Positions 54,427-63,090 of a stretch of 64,000 bases of DNA are shown one piece after another. Position 1 is the stretch's first letter. Each line of letters starts with the position of its first letter. Source of the DNA: Paenirhodobacter ferrireducens (lineage in GTDB: Bacteria > Pseudomonadota > Alphaproteobacteria > Rhodobacterales > Rhodobacteraceae); contig NZ_SAVB01000002.1 in the NCBI RefSeq assembly GCF_004022265.1, positions 186,001-250,000 on the forward strand. The letters run 5' to 3'. The notes under the pieces were generated by a model. That model worked only from the letters and a program-made list of their open reading frames with translations. It did no database searches and was not told the DNA's origin. The position numbers and the translations under genes were made by a program.

Positions 54427-55290
54427 TCACGTTTTCCGGAAATTCCGGATTTTTCGGGAATCCCGGGGCTGATGGTTGGGGGCGCGCACGGAGCTTTCCT
54501 TCGGCGCGGCCTGCGGCACTGACGGAACCTCTGCGGGCGGCTCGCTCCAGCCCGAGATGTCGAGCCCGCTCAGCGTTGCGAATTCCGCCATCTCGCCCGC
54601 AAGGCGGCTTGCGACGAAGTTGAAATCGGCTCGGCGCGGCGGCGCATCTTTCCTGCCACGCCGCTTCATCTCGTGCCGCGCCTCGACCCGGGCAAAGGGC
54701 GCGATGCCGAGGAATGTGGCGATCCGGTTCAGCGTGTCCATATGCGCCTTGAACAGGTCTTCCGAGCGCAGGTTCAGGATCTGCGCACGCGGGAACAGGG
54801 CATAGGCACGGCGCAACTGGCTCGCATAGCGGCCGCGGTCGACATAGGAATGGAGCCGCCGCCCCTTGCCGAGCGGGCCGGCCTCGGCCAGGCGCTTTTC
54901 CTCGGCGGCCAGCGCCTCGGAAAAGCTCAGCGTCTCTGCCCCGCGTGCGACCTGCATCGCCCAATGCGACTGTGCCCGCTGGAACGGGTCGCGCCACAGG
55001 AAGATCAGCTTCGCCTCGGGATTGTAGGCCCGGATGCGGGCAAGAGACGGCTCCCAATAGCCATAGATCGGGGTGACGTCGACGCGCAGCCGGCCGCCGT
55101 CATCGCCGGGATAGAAGGTGTCGTAGCGCCGATAGTCGGGCCGCGACCAGTCCTGCGCCTCGTCGTCGAAGAAATGCGTCTCCTTGCGGGTCGGCGCCGT
55201 CAGTCCGCGATGACCGCAGAGATAGGCGTGCAGCGTCGTCGTGCCGCCCTTCTGCCCGCCGCAGCCAAAGACCGAAACCCGTTGCGCCAT
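54427..55290 (-). CDS. PAPS-dependent sulfotransferase-family protein
   Basis: A 287-aa protein, start ATG at 55290 with GGGAG 6 bases upstream. The 5'-phosphosulfate loop is C-G-G-Q-K-G-G-T-T-T-L-H near residues 10-20, and the 3'-phosphate motif is W-R-D-P-F-Q-R-A-Q-S-H-W. It probably moves sulfate from PAPS to a carbohydrate or small molecule. The C-terminal 40 residues are low-complexity and basic and may not belong to the fold. The acceptor is unknown. It follows the MscS-type gene by 23 bases. Confidence 0.82.
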   Translation of the reverse strand: MAQRVSVFGCGGQKGGTTTLHAYLCGHRGLTAPTRKETHFFDDEAQDWSRPDYRRYDTFYPGDDGGRLRVDVTPIYGYWEPSLARIRAYNPEAKLIFLWRDPFQRAQSHWAMQVARGAETLSFSEALAAEEKRLAEAGPLGKGRRLHSYVDRGRYASQLRRAYALFPRAQILNLRSEDLFKAHMDTLNRIATFLGIAPFARVEARHEMKRRGRKDAPPRRADFNFVASRLAGEMAEFATLSGLDISGWSEPPAEVPSVPQAAPKESSVRAPNHQPRDSRKIRNFRKT

Positions 55291-55313
55291 CGTCTCCCGC
55301 TTTGTTGCTCGCC

Positions 55314-56615
55314 TCAAAAGCGCATGCCGCCCTCGGGGCCGCGCAGCTCGACCACGCGATGCGGATAGGGGATCTCGATCCCCGCCTCCTTCAGCGCGTT
55401 CCAGATCAGGAACAGCACGTCCGAGACATATTTGTTCGGACCGTCATCGAGTCCCGAGACCCAGAATTCGACCGCGAAGTCGATGCCGCTGTCGCCAAAG
55501 CCGCGCAGCTCGCAATCGGGGGCCTCGGGATGGCCGAGCACCTTCGGATGCTTTGCCACCGCCGCCTCGATGATTGCGGGCACGCGGTTGATATCGGTGT
55601 CGTAGCTGACCGAGAAGGCCGCCTCGAGCCGGTTCGCCGAGCCCTGATCAGAATAGTTCACCACGCGGGTGGTGATGAAATGCTCGTTCGGCACCACGAT
55701 CCATTTGCCGTCGAAGGTCTCGAGGATGATCGAGCGCAGCGTCATCTTGACGATCGTGCCGGCCTCGCCGCCGTCGAGCTCGACATAGTCGCCGACCGTC
55801 GCCTGCCCCTCGATCAGCAGGATGATGCCGGAGATGAAGTTCGAGGCGATCTGCTGCAGGCCAAGGCCGATACCGACGCCGATCGCACCGCCGATCACCG
55901 CGAGCGAGGTCAGGTTCACCCCCATCACGTTCATCAGCACGAGGAAGGCGAGACCGAAGATGGCCACCTCGGCGGTCTTGATCGCGAGCTGGCGGGTGGC
56001 CGGGCGCAGCTCCTCCTGACCCGCGAGATAGGCGGTCGAGCGCTCGTTCGACCAACGCCCCGCCCAGAAGATCAGCCCCCCGAACAGCGCGAATTTCATC
56101 GCCCAGAGCAGGTCGAAGGACAGATTGCCGAGCGGCATCCGCATCGTCGAGAGCGCCGCGGCAACGGTCGGCATCAGCCCGACGGCATAGACCGCGACGA
56201 TCGGCAGCACGACGAAACGGCCGTAGGCCCGCAGGAAGGGCTCGCGCAGGACATCGCGCACGAAGGCGCGCACGGCGAGGAACAGGAACACCCGCTTGCC
56301 GAAAGCGGCAATGCCGGCGGTGCCGAAGAGCGCGCGCAGGGCCTCCTCGCCGAAGGCCGCAAACGCCGCGGCAAAGAGCGGACCGAGCAGCGGCAGCAGG
56401 CGGCGCAACTGCCGGCGCAGCAGCGACAGCGAGCCGGTCGCACCCGCTGCCGGGCTCAGCAGTCGCAAGAGCATCGGCCGCACAAGTGCCGCCGCGCCCC
56501 AGCCGAGCAGCACCGCGAGCGCCAGCGCCACGATCTGCCCCCAGGCGGAGGGGGTGACGATCCAGTCCCGTGCCGCGGCGAGCGCCGGCTCGATCTGCTG
56601 CAGATAGCGCTCCAT
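55314..56615 (-). CDS. mechanosensitive ion channel (MscS family)
   Basis: A 433-aa inner-membrane channel. Five or six membrane helices end in the pore-lining Gly/Ala helix (V-I-G-G-A-I-G-V-G-I-G-L-G-L-Q, about 248-262), then the cytoplasmic beta domain (G-D-Y-V-E-L-D-G-G-E-A-G-T) and vestibule. The long N-terminal part is typical of the larger MscS homologs. I use the ATG at 56615 because AAGGGG lies 9 bases upstream; 56624 is the alternative. It opens on membrane tension to release solutes. Confidence 0.9.
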   Translation of the reverse strand: MERYLQQIEPALAAARDWIVTPSAWGQIVALALAVLLGWGAAALVRPMLLRLLSPAAGATGSLSLLRRQLRRLLPLLGPLFAAAFAAFGEEALRALFGTAGIAAFGKRVFLFLAVRAFVRDVLREPFLRAYGRFVVLPIVAVYAVGLMPTVAAALSTMRMPLGNLSFDLLWAMKFALFGGLIFWAGRWSNERSTAYLAGQEELRPATRQLAIKTAEVAIFGLAFLVLMNVMGVNLTSLAVIGGAIGVGIGLGLQQIASNFISGIILLIEGQATVGDYVELDGGEAGTIVKMTLRSIILETFDGKWIVVPNEHFITTRVVNYSDQGSANRLEAAFSVSYDTDINRVPAIIEAAVAKHPKVLGHPEAPDCELRGFGDSGIDFAVEFWVSGLDDGPNKYVSDVLFLIWNALKEAGIEIPYPHRVVELRGPEGGMRF

Positions 56616-56686
56616 CCCGACCATCCCCTTGTCCGTTTCGCCTTCCTCCTAGGATGCCCCGACGCGGCAGGCAAGCCGGCAAGAAA

Positions 56687-56712
56687 AAACCGCGCCCCGA
56701 AGGGCGCGGTTT
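56687..56712 (-). terminator. terminator of the rpsF-rpsR-rplI operon
   Basis: The arms AAACCGCGCCC (56687-56697) and GGGCGCGGTTT (56702-56712) pair over 11 bp with a TTCG loop on the minus strand, followed by TTTCTTGCC. It is 26 bases past the rplI stop. Confidence 0.85.
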
Positions 56713-56737
56713 CCGGTCACCGGGCGGATGGGCCCGA

Positions 56738-57304
56738 TTATTCCTCGTCGCCGGCAGCAGCGCCGACTTCGTCGAAGAGCTCGGCGATCTCGAACTCGGC
56801 TTCGGCTTCGGCGGCGAGCTCCTGGATCGACTTGCCCGACGCCTGCAGCTCGGCCTCTTCGGCCGAACGGGCGACGTTCATCACGATCGTCACTTCGACT
56901 TCCGGGTGCAGCACGACGTGAACGTCATGCAGGCCCAGGTCCTTGATCGGAGCCTTCAGCGCGACCTGCTTGCGGTCGAGCGAGAAGCCACCGGCGGTCG
57001 CGGCTTCGGCGGCGTCACGCGGGGTGACCGAGCCGTAGAGCGCGCCCGAATCCGAGGCCGAGCGGATGACGATGAAGGTCTGGCCGTCGAGCTTCTCGGC
57101 GAGAGCCTCGGCTTCCTTCTTGGTCTCGAGGTTGCGGGCCTCGAGCTGCGCCTTGCGGGCCTCGAACGACTTGATGTTCGTTTCCGACGCGCGAAGGGCC
57201 TTGCCCTGCGGCAGCAGGAAGTTGCGGGCGTAACCGTCCTTGACGTTCACGACCTCGCCCATCTGGCCGAGCTTGGCCACACGTTCCAGCAGGATGACTT
57301 GCAT
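56738..57304 (-). CDS. rplI: 50S ribosomal protein L9
   Basis: A 188-aa primary 23S rRNA-binding protein. The N-terminal domain is intact: [27 protein letters not shown] long linker helix and the C-terminal domain follow. It is about 40 residues longer than the E. coli form because of an acidic Glu/Ala tail common in alphaproteobacteria. AAGGAGCGAG precedes the ATG at 57304. It is last in the S6-S18-L9 operon. Confidence 0.97.
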   Translation of the reverse strand: MQVILLERVAKLGQMGEVVNVKDGYARNFLLPQGKALRASETNIKSFEARKAQLEARNLETKKEAEALAEKLDGQTFIVIRSASDSGALYGSVTPRDAAEAATAGGFSLDRKQVALKAPIKDLGLHDVHVVLHPEVEVTIVMNVARSAEEAELQASGKSIQELAAEAEAEFEIAELFDEVGAAAGDEE

Positions 57305-57316
57305 GGGTCTCGCTCC

Positions 57317-57544
57317 TTACTTCACGGCGTAGGGGAGCAGGGCGAGGAAACGCGCGCGCTTGATGGCACGGGCGAGTTCACGCTGCTTCTTGGCCGAGAC
57401 GGCGGTGATGCGGGCGGGCACGATCTTGCCGCGCTCGGAGATGTAGCGCTGCAGCAGACGGACGTCCTTGTAGTCGATCTTCGGCGCGTTCTCGCCCGAG
57501 AACGGGCAGACCTTGCGGCGACGGAAAAACGGTTTGTTGGCCAT
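57317..57544 (-). CDS. rpsR: 30S ribosomal protein S18
   Basis: A 75-aa 30S platform protein that pairs with S6. The sequence starts [20 protein letters not shown]. The S18 signature is [19 protein letters not shown]. One Cys remains of the possible zinc site. It sits 17 bases after rpsF and 12 before rplI. Confidence 0.97.
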   Translation of the reverse strand: MANKPFFRRRKVCPFSGENAPKIDYKDVRLLQRYISERGKIVPARITAVSAKKQRELARAIKRARFLALLPYAVK

Positions 57545-57561
57545 GGGTCAGGTCCTTTCGA

Positions 57562-57924
57562 TCAACGGCGTTCGCGACGCTCGCGACGGTCGTCGCGCTC
57601 TTCGCGTTTCTGCATCTGCACCGACGGGCCGTCTTCGTGCGCATCGACCTTGACGGTCAGAACGCGCATGACGTCGTCATGCAGACGGGCGAGACGTTCC
57701 ATCTCCTGCACCGCGGCCGAGGGGGCATCGGTGCGCAGATAGGCGTAGTGGCCCTTGCGGTTCTTGTTGATCTTGTAGGCCATCGTCTTCACGCCCCAGT
57801 ATTCCGAGGCAACGACCTTGCCGCCGTTGTCGGCGAGAACGGTCGAGAAGTGTTCGACGAGACCTTCGGCCTGCGCGTTGGACAGGTCCTGGCGCGCAAT
57901 GAGGACATGCTCGTAAAGCGGCAT
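57562..57924 (-). CDS. rpsF: 30S ribosomal protein S6
   Basis: A 120-aa protein of the 30S platform. M-P-L-Y-E-H-V-L-I-A-R-Q-D-L starts the ferredoxin-like fold; Y-W-G-V-K-T-M-A-Y-K-I-N-K is the S6 core. The basic C-terminal tail (R-E-E-R-D-D-R-R-E-R-R) extends past the fold. AGGAG precedes the ATG at 57924. A near-consensus promoter and a structured 95-nt leader lie upstream. Confidence 0.97.
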   Translation of the reverse strand: MPLYEHVLIARQDLSNAQAEGLVEHFSTVLADNGGKVVASEYWGVKTMAYKINKNRKGHYAYLRTDAPSAAVQEMERLARLHDDVMRVLTVKVDAHEDGPSVQMQKREERDDRRERRERR

Positions 57925-57965
57925 GTTTGCTCCTGTTTCTCGGGCGGCTTCATAGGAGGGCCAGT

Positions 57966-58019
57966 GACTTCCGCGGCCCACCACGAGAGGCTCCGCCGGT
58001 TCACATGAATGCGGAAGTC
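57966..58019 (-). promoter_or_regulatory. structured leader of rpsF, candidate S6:S18 autoregulatory element
   Basis: The arms GACTTCCGC (58019-58011 on the minus strand) and GCGGAAGTC (57974-57966) form a perfect 9-bp long-range stem enclosing 36 bases with an internal ACCGGCGG segment. It begins at the predicted transcription start. rpsF leaders in many bacteria bind the S6:S18 complex to repress translation; I infer the same here, but cannot fold it with certainty. Confidence 0.5.
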
Positions 58020-58024
58020 CGCGC

Positions 58025-58052
58025 CTTATAGGCCATGGCGCGCGCGATGCAA
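58025..58052 (-). promoter_or_regulatory. promoter of the rpsF operon
   Basis: On the minus strand TTGCAT (58052-58047) and TATAAG (58030-58025) are separated by 16 bases; both are close to sigma70 consensus. The predicted start at about 58018 gives a leader of about 95 nt. Confidence 0.65.
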
Positions 58053-58132
58053 GCATTGATTGCCATGGCCGGGCGGGTTTACCTGAGCCCCGGGGGCGGG
58101 GTATCACGAAAACCGCAGACCGGGGAGCTTTC

Positions 58133-58675
58133 ATGTCGCGCTTTTTCACCACGCTCGGGACGTTCGGAGAACTCTTCATCCAGGCGGCCCTGCTGATGCT
58201 TGCCGGTGGGATGGCCTTCCTCATCACGCTCCTTGGCACGCAGATCCTGCATTTCGTCACGGACGAGGGATCGCCGCTGGCGGTCGGCCGCTGGGCGCAG
58301 CTGCCGCAGGCGCTGCTCAGCGTCCCGCAGATGGGGGCGATGCTCGGAGTCTGGTGTCTCGTCGTGCTGGCCCTGCCGAGCCGCCCTGCCGTGACCACGA
58401 TGACCGATATCGCCGGCGAGGGCATCGCCTTCCTCGCCGGGATCGTCGCCGGTGCCGCGACCTTCCTTGCCGTGCAGGATCTGGCCAGCCGGGGCGCCGC
58501 GCCCGAGCCCGTGCTCACCGCCTTCGGGCTGCGGCTTGCGATCCTCTATGGCGCGGCCTGCGTGGTGATGTGGTTGCCTGGCATGCTGGCACGCCTGTCG
58601 CTGCCGGGCTGGCAGCGGGGGATCTTGCTGCTTGCCCTCGTTGGCCTCACCCTCGCCTCGGTCTGGCAGCCCTAG
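58133..58675 (+). CDS. four- to five-helix membrane protein of unknown function
   Basis: A 180-aa integral membrane protein with hydrophobic stretches at about 12-40, 65-82, 92-112, 125-145 and 158-178. No family motif is recognised. It is divergent from rpsF; its stop is shared in a CTAG tetranucleotide with the convergent LLM gene. No partner gene is suggested by its neighbours. Confidence 0.65.
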   Translation: MSRFFTTLGTFGELFIQAALLMLAGGMAFLITLLGTQILHFVTDEGSPLAVGRWAQLPQALLSVPQMGAMLGVWCLVVLALPSRPAVTTMTDIAGEGIAFLAGIVAGAATFLAVQDLASRGAAPEPVLTAFGLRLAILYGAACVVMWLPGMLARLSLPGWQRGILLLALVGLTLASVWQP

Positions 58676-59658
58676 CCGATCCGCGCCATCACCCCGGCGC
58701 CGATCTCGAAGCTGCGCAGCCGTGCGTGGTGGTCGAAGATATGGCCGGTGAGGATCACCTCGTCGGGGCGATAGGTGTCGATCCAGCTGCGCAGCTGCGC
58801 CTCGACCGTGGCCGGGCTGCCGACGGCCGCGACACGCAGTGCCCGCTCTGCCATGGCGATCTCGGCGCGGTTTGCAACCGTCGTCAGATCGGCACAGGGC
58901 GGCGGCAGCGGCCCCGCGGTGCCGCGGCGCAGGTTGATGAAGCTTTGCAGCATCGAGGAACGCAGCAGATGCGCCTCGGCATCGGTCTCGGCGGCAAAGA
59001 GGTTGACCGCCAGCATGAAGCGCGGCGCCGCGGTGACACCCGGACGGAAGCGCGCCCTATAGGCCTCGAGCGCCTCGCCCAGCATGTCCGGGGCGAAATG
59101 GCTGGCGAAGGCATAGGGCAGACCGAGATAGGCCGCAAGCTGCGCCCCGAAGAGCGACGAGCCCAGCATCCACACCGGCACATGCGTGCCCTGCCCCGGC
59201 ACCGCGCGTACCGGCGCCTCGGGGTCGGCCTCGCCAAGATACCCCATCAGCTCGACCACATCCTCGGGGAAGCGGTCGGCGCCGCTCATCCCCCGCCGCA
59301 GCGCCTGCGCGGTGCGCTGATCGGTGCCAGGTGCCCGCCCGACGCCCAGGTCGATGCGGCCGGGATAGAGCGTGGCAAGCGTGCCGAAGGCCTCGGCCAC
59401 CTGCAGCGGCGAATGGTTCGGCAGCATGATCCCGCCCGAGCCCACGCGGATGCTGTGGGTCTGGCCCGCGACATGGCCGATCACCACCGCGGTCGCGGCG
59501 GAGGCGATGCCGGTCGAGTTGTGATGCTCGGCCAGCCAATAGCGATGATAACCGAGCGCCTCGGCATGGCGGGCGAGCGAAACGCTGTTCGCCAATGCCT
59601 CGGCCACGCTGGCACCAGCGGGAATGGGCGAGAGATCGAGGATCGAATAGGGGATCAT
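58672..59658 (-). CDS. LLM-class flavin-dependent oxidoreductase
   Basis: A 328-aa TIM-barrel flavoenzyme of the luciferase-like monooxygenase family (YhbW/MsnO8-like). Family marks are the N-terminal [29 protein letters not shown] and G-V-G-R-A-P-G-T-D. It needs FMNH2 or F420 reduced by a partner not found here. The substrate cannot be read from sequence. The gene is single. Confidence 0.9.
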   Translation of the reverse strand: MIPYSILDLSPIPAGASVAEALANSVSLARHAEALGYHRYWLAEHHNSTGIASAATAVVIGHVAGQTHSIRVGSGGIMLPNHSPLQVAEAFGTLATLYPGRIDLGVGRAPGTDQRTAQALRRGMSGADRFPEDVVELMGYLGEADPEAPVRAVPGQGTHVPVWMLGSSLFGAQLAAYLGLPYAFASHFAPDMLGEALEAYRARFRPGVTAAPRFMLAVNLFAAETDAEAHLLRSSMLQSFINLRRGTAGPLPPPCADLTTVANRAEIAMAERALRVAAVGSPATVEAQLRSWIDTYRPDEVILTGHIFDHHARLRSFEIGAGVMARIG

Positions 59659-59746
59659 GGCAGGCTCCTTCCGCGGCCTATCTAGGCCCGCGGCGCGACA
59701 GGGAAAGGGCGCACCCGCCCTGCCCCCGCGTCAGCCCTCTCCGGGG

Positions 59747-60658
59747 TCAGCGCCCGGCCCGTCCGGCGATCACGATGCCCGCCAGGATCGCCCCGAAACC
59801 GACGGCATGATAGAGGTGCAGCTCCTCGCCCAGGAACAGCGTCGAGAGCACCGCGCCATAGACCGGCAGCAGGTGGATGAACTGCCCCGCCCGCGCCGGC
59901 CCCGCGATCGAGACCGCACGCATGTACAGCAGCGTCGCCAGCACCGAGGGCACGACACCCACGTAAAGCATCGCCGCGATGCCGGCGCCGGAAAAGCTCG
60001 GCACCCGGCCCGCGGCGATCTCGAGCCCGAGGAAGGGGGCCAGCAGCACGAGCGTCATCGCGCTGTGCACGGCGAGCAGCCCGAGCCGGTTGACCGAGGC
60101 GGGGATCCGCGTCAGGCCAAGGGTGTAAAGCGCCCAGCAGATCATCGCGACGAAGATGATCAGATCCCCGCGCGAGAATTCCAGCGTCACCAGCCGCTGC
60201 CATTCGCCATGCAAGATGATGACGGCCACGCCGAAGGTCGAGACCAGCAGGCCGAACGCCTGCAGCGCGCGCATCTTCCGCCCCCAGAACAGCGCGCCCA
60301 GCACCAGGATCAGCACCGGGATCGTCGAGTTCAGCAGCATGCCGTTGGTCGCGGTGGTGTATTGCAGCCCGACATAGACGAGGGTGTTGAAGCCGGTGAC
60401 GCCCGGAATGCCGACCAGCGCCACGAGCTTCCAGTTTTCCCGATACCAGGCCGCGTCGCGCTTGAGATAGGGCCAGGCGAAGGGCAGCATGCACAGCAGC
60501 GCAAGGCCCCAGCGAACGCAGGACAGCGCCATCGGCGGCACCTCGCCACGCGCCGCGCGCGCGACGATGAAATTGCCCGCCCAGAACAGCGGCGGCAGCG
60601 CCAGCGCCGCGATCCCCTCGAGTCCGAGCCGTGCCCGGCCCTCCGTTGCCTCGCTCAT
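59747..60658 (-). CDS. EamA/DMT-family transporter
   Basis: A 303-aa inner-membrane protein with ten predicted helices in two EamA repeats (F-W-A-G-N-F-I-V-A-R-A and V-G-V-V-P-S-V-L-A-T-L-L-Y-M-R-A). Start ATG at 60658 with GGGAGGGAA upstream. It likely exports metabolites or amino acids; substrate unknown. The gene stands 201 bases from the next operon. Confidence 0.88.
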   Translation of the reverse strand: MSEATEGRARLGLEGIAALALPPLFWAGNFIVARAARGEVPPMALSCVRWGLALLCMLPFAWPYLKRDAAWYRENWKLVALVGIPGVTGFNTLVYVGLQYTTATNGMLLNSTIPVLILVLGALFWGRKMRALQAFGLLVSTFGVAVIILHGEWQRLVTLEFSRGDLIIFVAMICWALYTLGLTRIPASVNRLGLLAVHSAMTLVLLAPFLGLEIAAGRVPSFSGAGIAAMLYVGVVPSVLATLLYMRAVSIAGPARAGQFIHLLPVYGAVLSTLFLGEELHLYHAVGFGAILAGIVIAGRAGR

Positions 60659-60730
60659 GTCCGTTCCCTCCCTGCAACCGGCCCGGTTTGCGGCAATTCC
60701 GCCCGGCGGGCAAGGGGGCGGGCGGCAGAA

Positions 60731-60792
60731 GGGGGCGCTGCCCCCTCTTGGCTGCGCCAATTCACCCCCGAGGTATTTCGGGCAAGGAGAAA
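60731..60792 (+). repeat. intergenic repeat, copy B (GTATTTCGG...CAAGGA type)
   Basis: It has a short GGGGGC/GCCCCC palindrome (60731-60745), a spacer, then CACCCCCGAGGTATTTCGGG followed by CAAGGAGAAA. The GTATTTCGG..CAAGGA core is shared with 29005-29046. It lies between two minus-strand genes. Confidence 0.5.
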
Positions 60793-60859
60793 GCACGAAG
60801 GGGCTTTTGCGTCCAGTTGCCTCGACGATCCCGGCGGCGAGGGCGTCCCCCTGCCCGGC

Positions 60860-62251
60860 CTATCCCACGAGCCGCTGCACCAGCTTCGCAAGCCGCGCCT
60901 TCGCCCCGGTATAAGGCGGCATCAAGAGGCCCAGCGAGGAGAAGCGGTCCTCGAGCACCGGCTTTTCATGGCTGAAGGCGCGAAAGCCCCAGATCCCGTG
61001 CGCCGCGCCGAGCCCGGAATTGCCGATGCCGCCGAAGGGCAGGTTCAGATGCAGGTAATGCGCGAGCGTGATGTTCACCCCGAGCGCGCCCGAGGTGGTG
61101 GTGGCACTGATGTGCTCGATCACCGCGCGGTCGCGCTCGAAGAGGTAAAGCGCAAGCGGTTTCTCCCCCGCCTCGATCTGGCCGAGCACCGCGTCGAGGT
61201 CGTCATAGGCGATCACCGGCAGCACCGGGCCGAAGATCTCCTCGCGCGACACCGCCATCGCCTCATCGGTGCGGGTGAGCACGGTGGGGGCGAGATAGCG
61301 CGCGGCTTCGTCGGCCTCGCCACCCGCGACGATCTCCGCCCCGCCCGACCGGGCCTCGTCGAGCATTGCCTTCAGACGGGCGAAATGGCGCCCGTTCACG
61401 ATCCGCGCGAAGCTGTTCGAGCTGCGCGGATCGGTGCCGTACATGCGCGCGATCTCGGCGCGCAGGGCGGTCAGGAACGCGGCCTCCTGCGCGCGCGGCA
61501 CGAAGACGTGGTCTGGCGCGATGCAGGTCTGGCCGGCATTGGCGAACTTGCCCCAGGCGACCATCCGCGCGGCGCGCTTCAGATCCGCCCCGGGGCCGAG
61601 GATCACCGGCGACTTGCCGCCGAGTTCCAGCGTGACCGAGGCGAGGGTCTTCGCCGCCGCCGCCATCACCACCCGTCCGACCGCGGGCGAGCCGGTGAAG
61701 AAGATGTGGTCGAAGGGCAGCGCCAGAAGTTCCGTCGAGGTCTCGACCCCGCCCTCGACCACCGCCACCACATCCTCGGGAAGCGCGGCCGCGACCAGCC
61801 GCACGATCAGCGCCGAGGTCGCGGGGGCAAGCTCCGATGGTTTCACCACCGCGCCGTTGCCGGCCGCCAGCGCCGAGACGAGCGGGCCGAGGGCGAGCGA
61901 GAACGGATAGTTCCACGGCGCGATCACCAGCACCGTGCCCTTCGGCTCGGGCCGCAGCCGGGCGCGGGTGCCGAGCATGGCAAGCGTCGGCAGGACGCGG
62001 CGCACCTTCATCCAGCGCCGCAGATGGGCGAGGGTATGGCGGATCTCGGCCAGCACCGGCACGATCTCGGTCAGCCGGGTCTCGGTCTCGGGCTTGCCGA
62101 GATCGGTGGCCAGCGCCGCCATGATCTCGGCCTCATGCGCGCGGATGGCCTTCGCAAGGGCCGTCAGCGCGGCGCGGCGCTCGGCGTAACCGAACCCGGT
62201 GCGGCGCGTGGCATTGCCGGCGGCAAGACGGGCGAAGGCGGCCCCGCTCAT
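60860..62251 (-). CDS. coniferyl-aldehyde-dehydrogenase-like enzyme (CalB type)
   Basis: A 463-aa aldehyde dehydrogenase of the CalB/ALDH3-like group, shorter than ExaC. Motifs are [26 protein letters not shown] (Glu base) and A-N-A-G-Q-T-C-I-A-P (Cys nucleophile). The C-terminal S-H-E-K-P-V-L is typical of this group. It probably oxidises aromatic or long-chain aldehydes; substrate not provable here. It overlaps the FAH gene by ATGA. Confidence 0.9.
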   Translation of the reverse strand: MSGAAFARLAAGNATRRTGFGYAERRAALTALAKAIRAHEAEIMAALATDLGKPETETRLTEIVPVLAEIRHTLAHLRRWMKVRRVLPTLAMLGTRARLRPEPKGTVLVIAPWNYPFSLALGPLVSALAAGNGAVVKPSELAPATSALIVRLVAAALPEDVVAVVEGGVETSTELLALPFDHIFFTGSPAVGRVVMAAAAKTLASVTLELGGKSPVILGPGADLKRAARMVAWGKFANAGQTCIAPDHVFVPRAQEAAFLTALRAEIARMYGTDPRSSNSFARIVNGRHFARLKAMLDEARSGGAEIVAGGEADEAARYLAPTVLTRTDEAMAVSREEIFGPVLPVIAYDDLDAVLGQIEAGEKPLALYLFERDRAVIEHISATTTSGALGVNITLAHYLHLNLPFGGIGNSGLGAAHGIWGFRAFSHEKPVLEDRFSSLGLLMPPYTGAKARLAKLVQRLVG

Positions 62252-63090
62252 GCCGGCACCACGCGCTGGCTCTGCGTGCCGAGCCCCTCGCCCGTCAGCG
62301 CGACCACATCGCCGGGCTGCAGGAAGCGCGGCGGCTTCATGCCCATGCCGACGCCCGGCGGCGTGCCGGTGGTGACGATGTCGCCCGGTTCCAGCGTCAT
62401 GAAGCGGCTGAGATAGCTCACGAGGAAGCGCACGCCATAGACCATCGTCGCCGTCGTGCCGGCCTGCATCACAGCCCCGTTGACCGAGGCACCAAGCGCC
62501 AGCGCCTGCGGATCGGCAATCTCGTCGCGGGTGACGAGCCAGGGGCCGCAGGGGAAGAAGGTGTCGTGGCTTTTGCCCTTGGTCCATTGCCCGGAACGCT
62601 CGGTCTGGAAGGCCCGCTCGCTGACGTCATTGGCCAGCATGTAGCCCGCCACATGCGCCATCGCGTCGGCCTCCTCGACGTATTTCGCGCGGGTGCCGAT
62701 GACGAAGGCGAGCTCCACCTCCCAGTCGAGCTTTTCGGCGCCGCTCGGCAGCTCGACCGGGTCGTCGGGGCCCGAGATCGCCGAGGATGCCTTGAGGAAG
62801 ATCACCGGCTCGGGCGGCACCGCCATGCCCGCCTCCTCGGCGTGATCGGCATAGTTCAGACCGATGCAGATCACCTTGCCGGTGCCCGCGACCGGCGGGC
62901 CAAGCCGCGTGCCGGGCGCCACCACGGGCAGGGTCGCGGGGTCGAGCGCCGCCAGCCGGGCGAGGCTTTCGGGCGAAAGCGCAGCCCCCGACAGATCCGT
63001 CAGCACGCCGCCAAGGTTGCGGATCGAGCCATCGGGCGCCAGCATCCCCGGCCGCTCGGCCCCCGCCGTGCCCCATCGCAGAAGTTTCAT
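62248..63090 (-). CDS. fumarylacetoacetate hydrolase (FAH) family protein
   Basis: A 280-aa FAH-fold enzyme. N-terminal M-K-L-L-R-W-G-T-A-G; metal-binding acids in D-W-E-V-E-L-A-F-V-I-G; then N-D-V-S-E-R-A-F-Q and G-D-I-V-T-T-G-T-P-P-G-V-G. Family members hydrolyse or decarboxylate diketo acids, often in aromatic or sugar catabolism. It overlaps both neighbours by ATGA, forming an operon with the aldehyde dehydrogenase. Confidence 0.9.
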   Translation of the reverse strand: MKLLRWGTAGAERPGMLAPDGSIRNLGGVLTDLSGAALSPESLARLAALDPATLPVVAPGTRLGPPVAGTGKVICIGLNYADHAEEAGMAVPPEPVIFLKASSAISGPDDPVELPSGAEKLDWEVELAFVIGTRAKYVEEADAMAHVAGYMLANDVSERAFQTERSGQWTKGKSHDTFFPCGPWLVTRDEIADPQALALGASVNGAVMQAGTTATMVYGVRFLVSYLSRFMTLEPGDIVTTGTPPGVGMGMKPPRFLQPGDVVALTGEGLGTQSQRVVPA

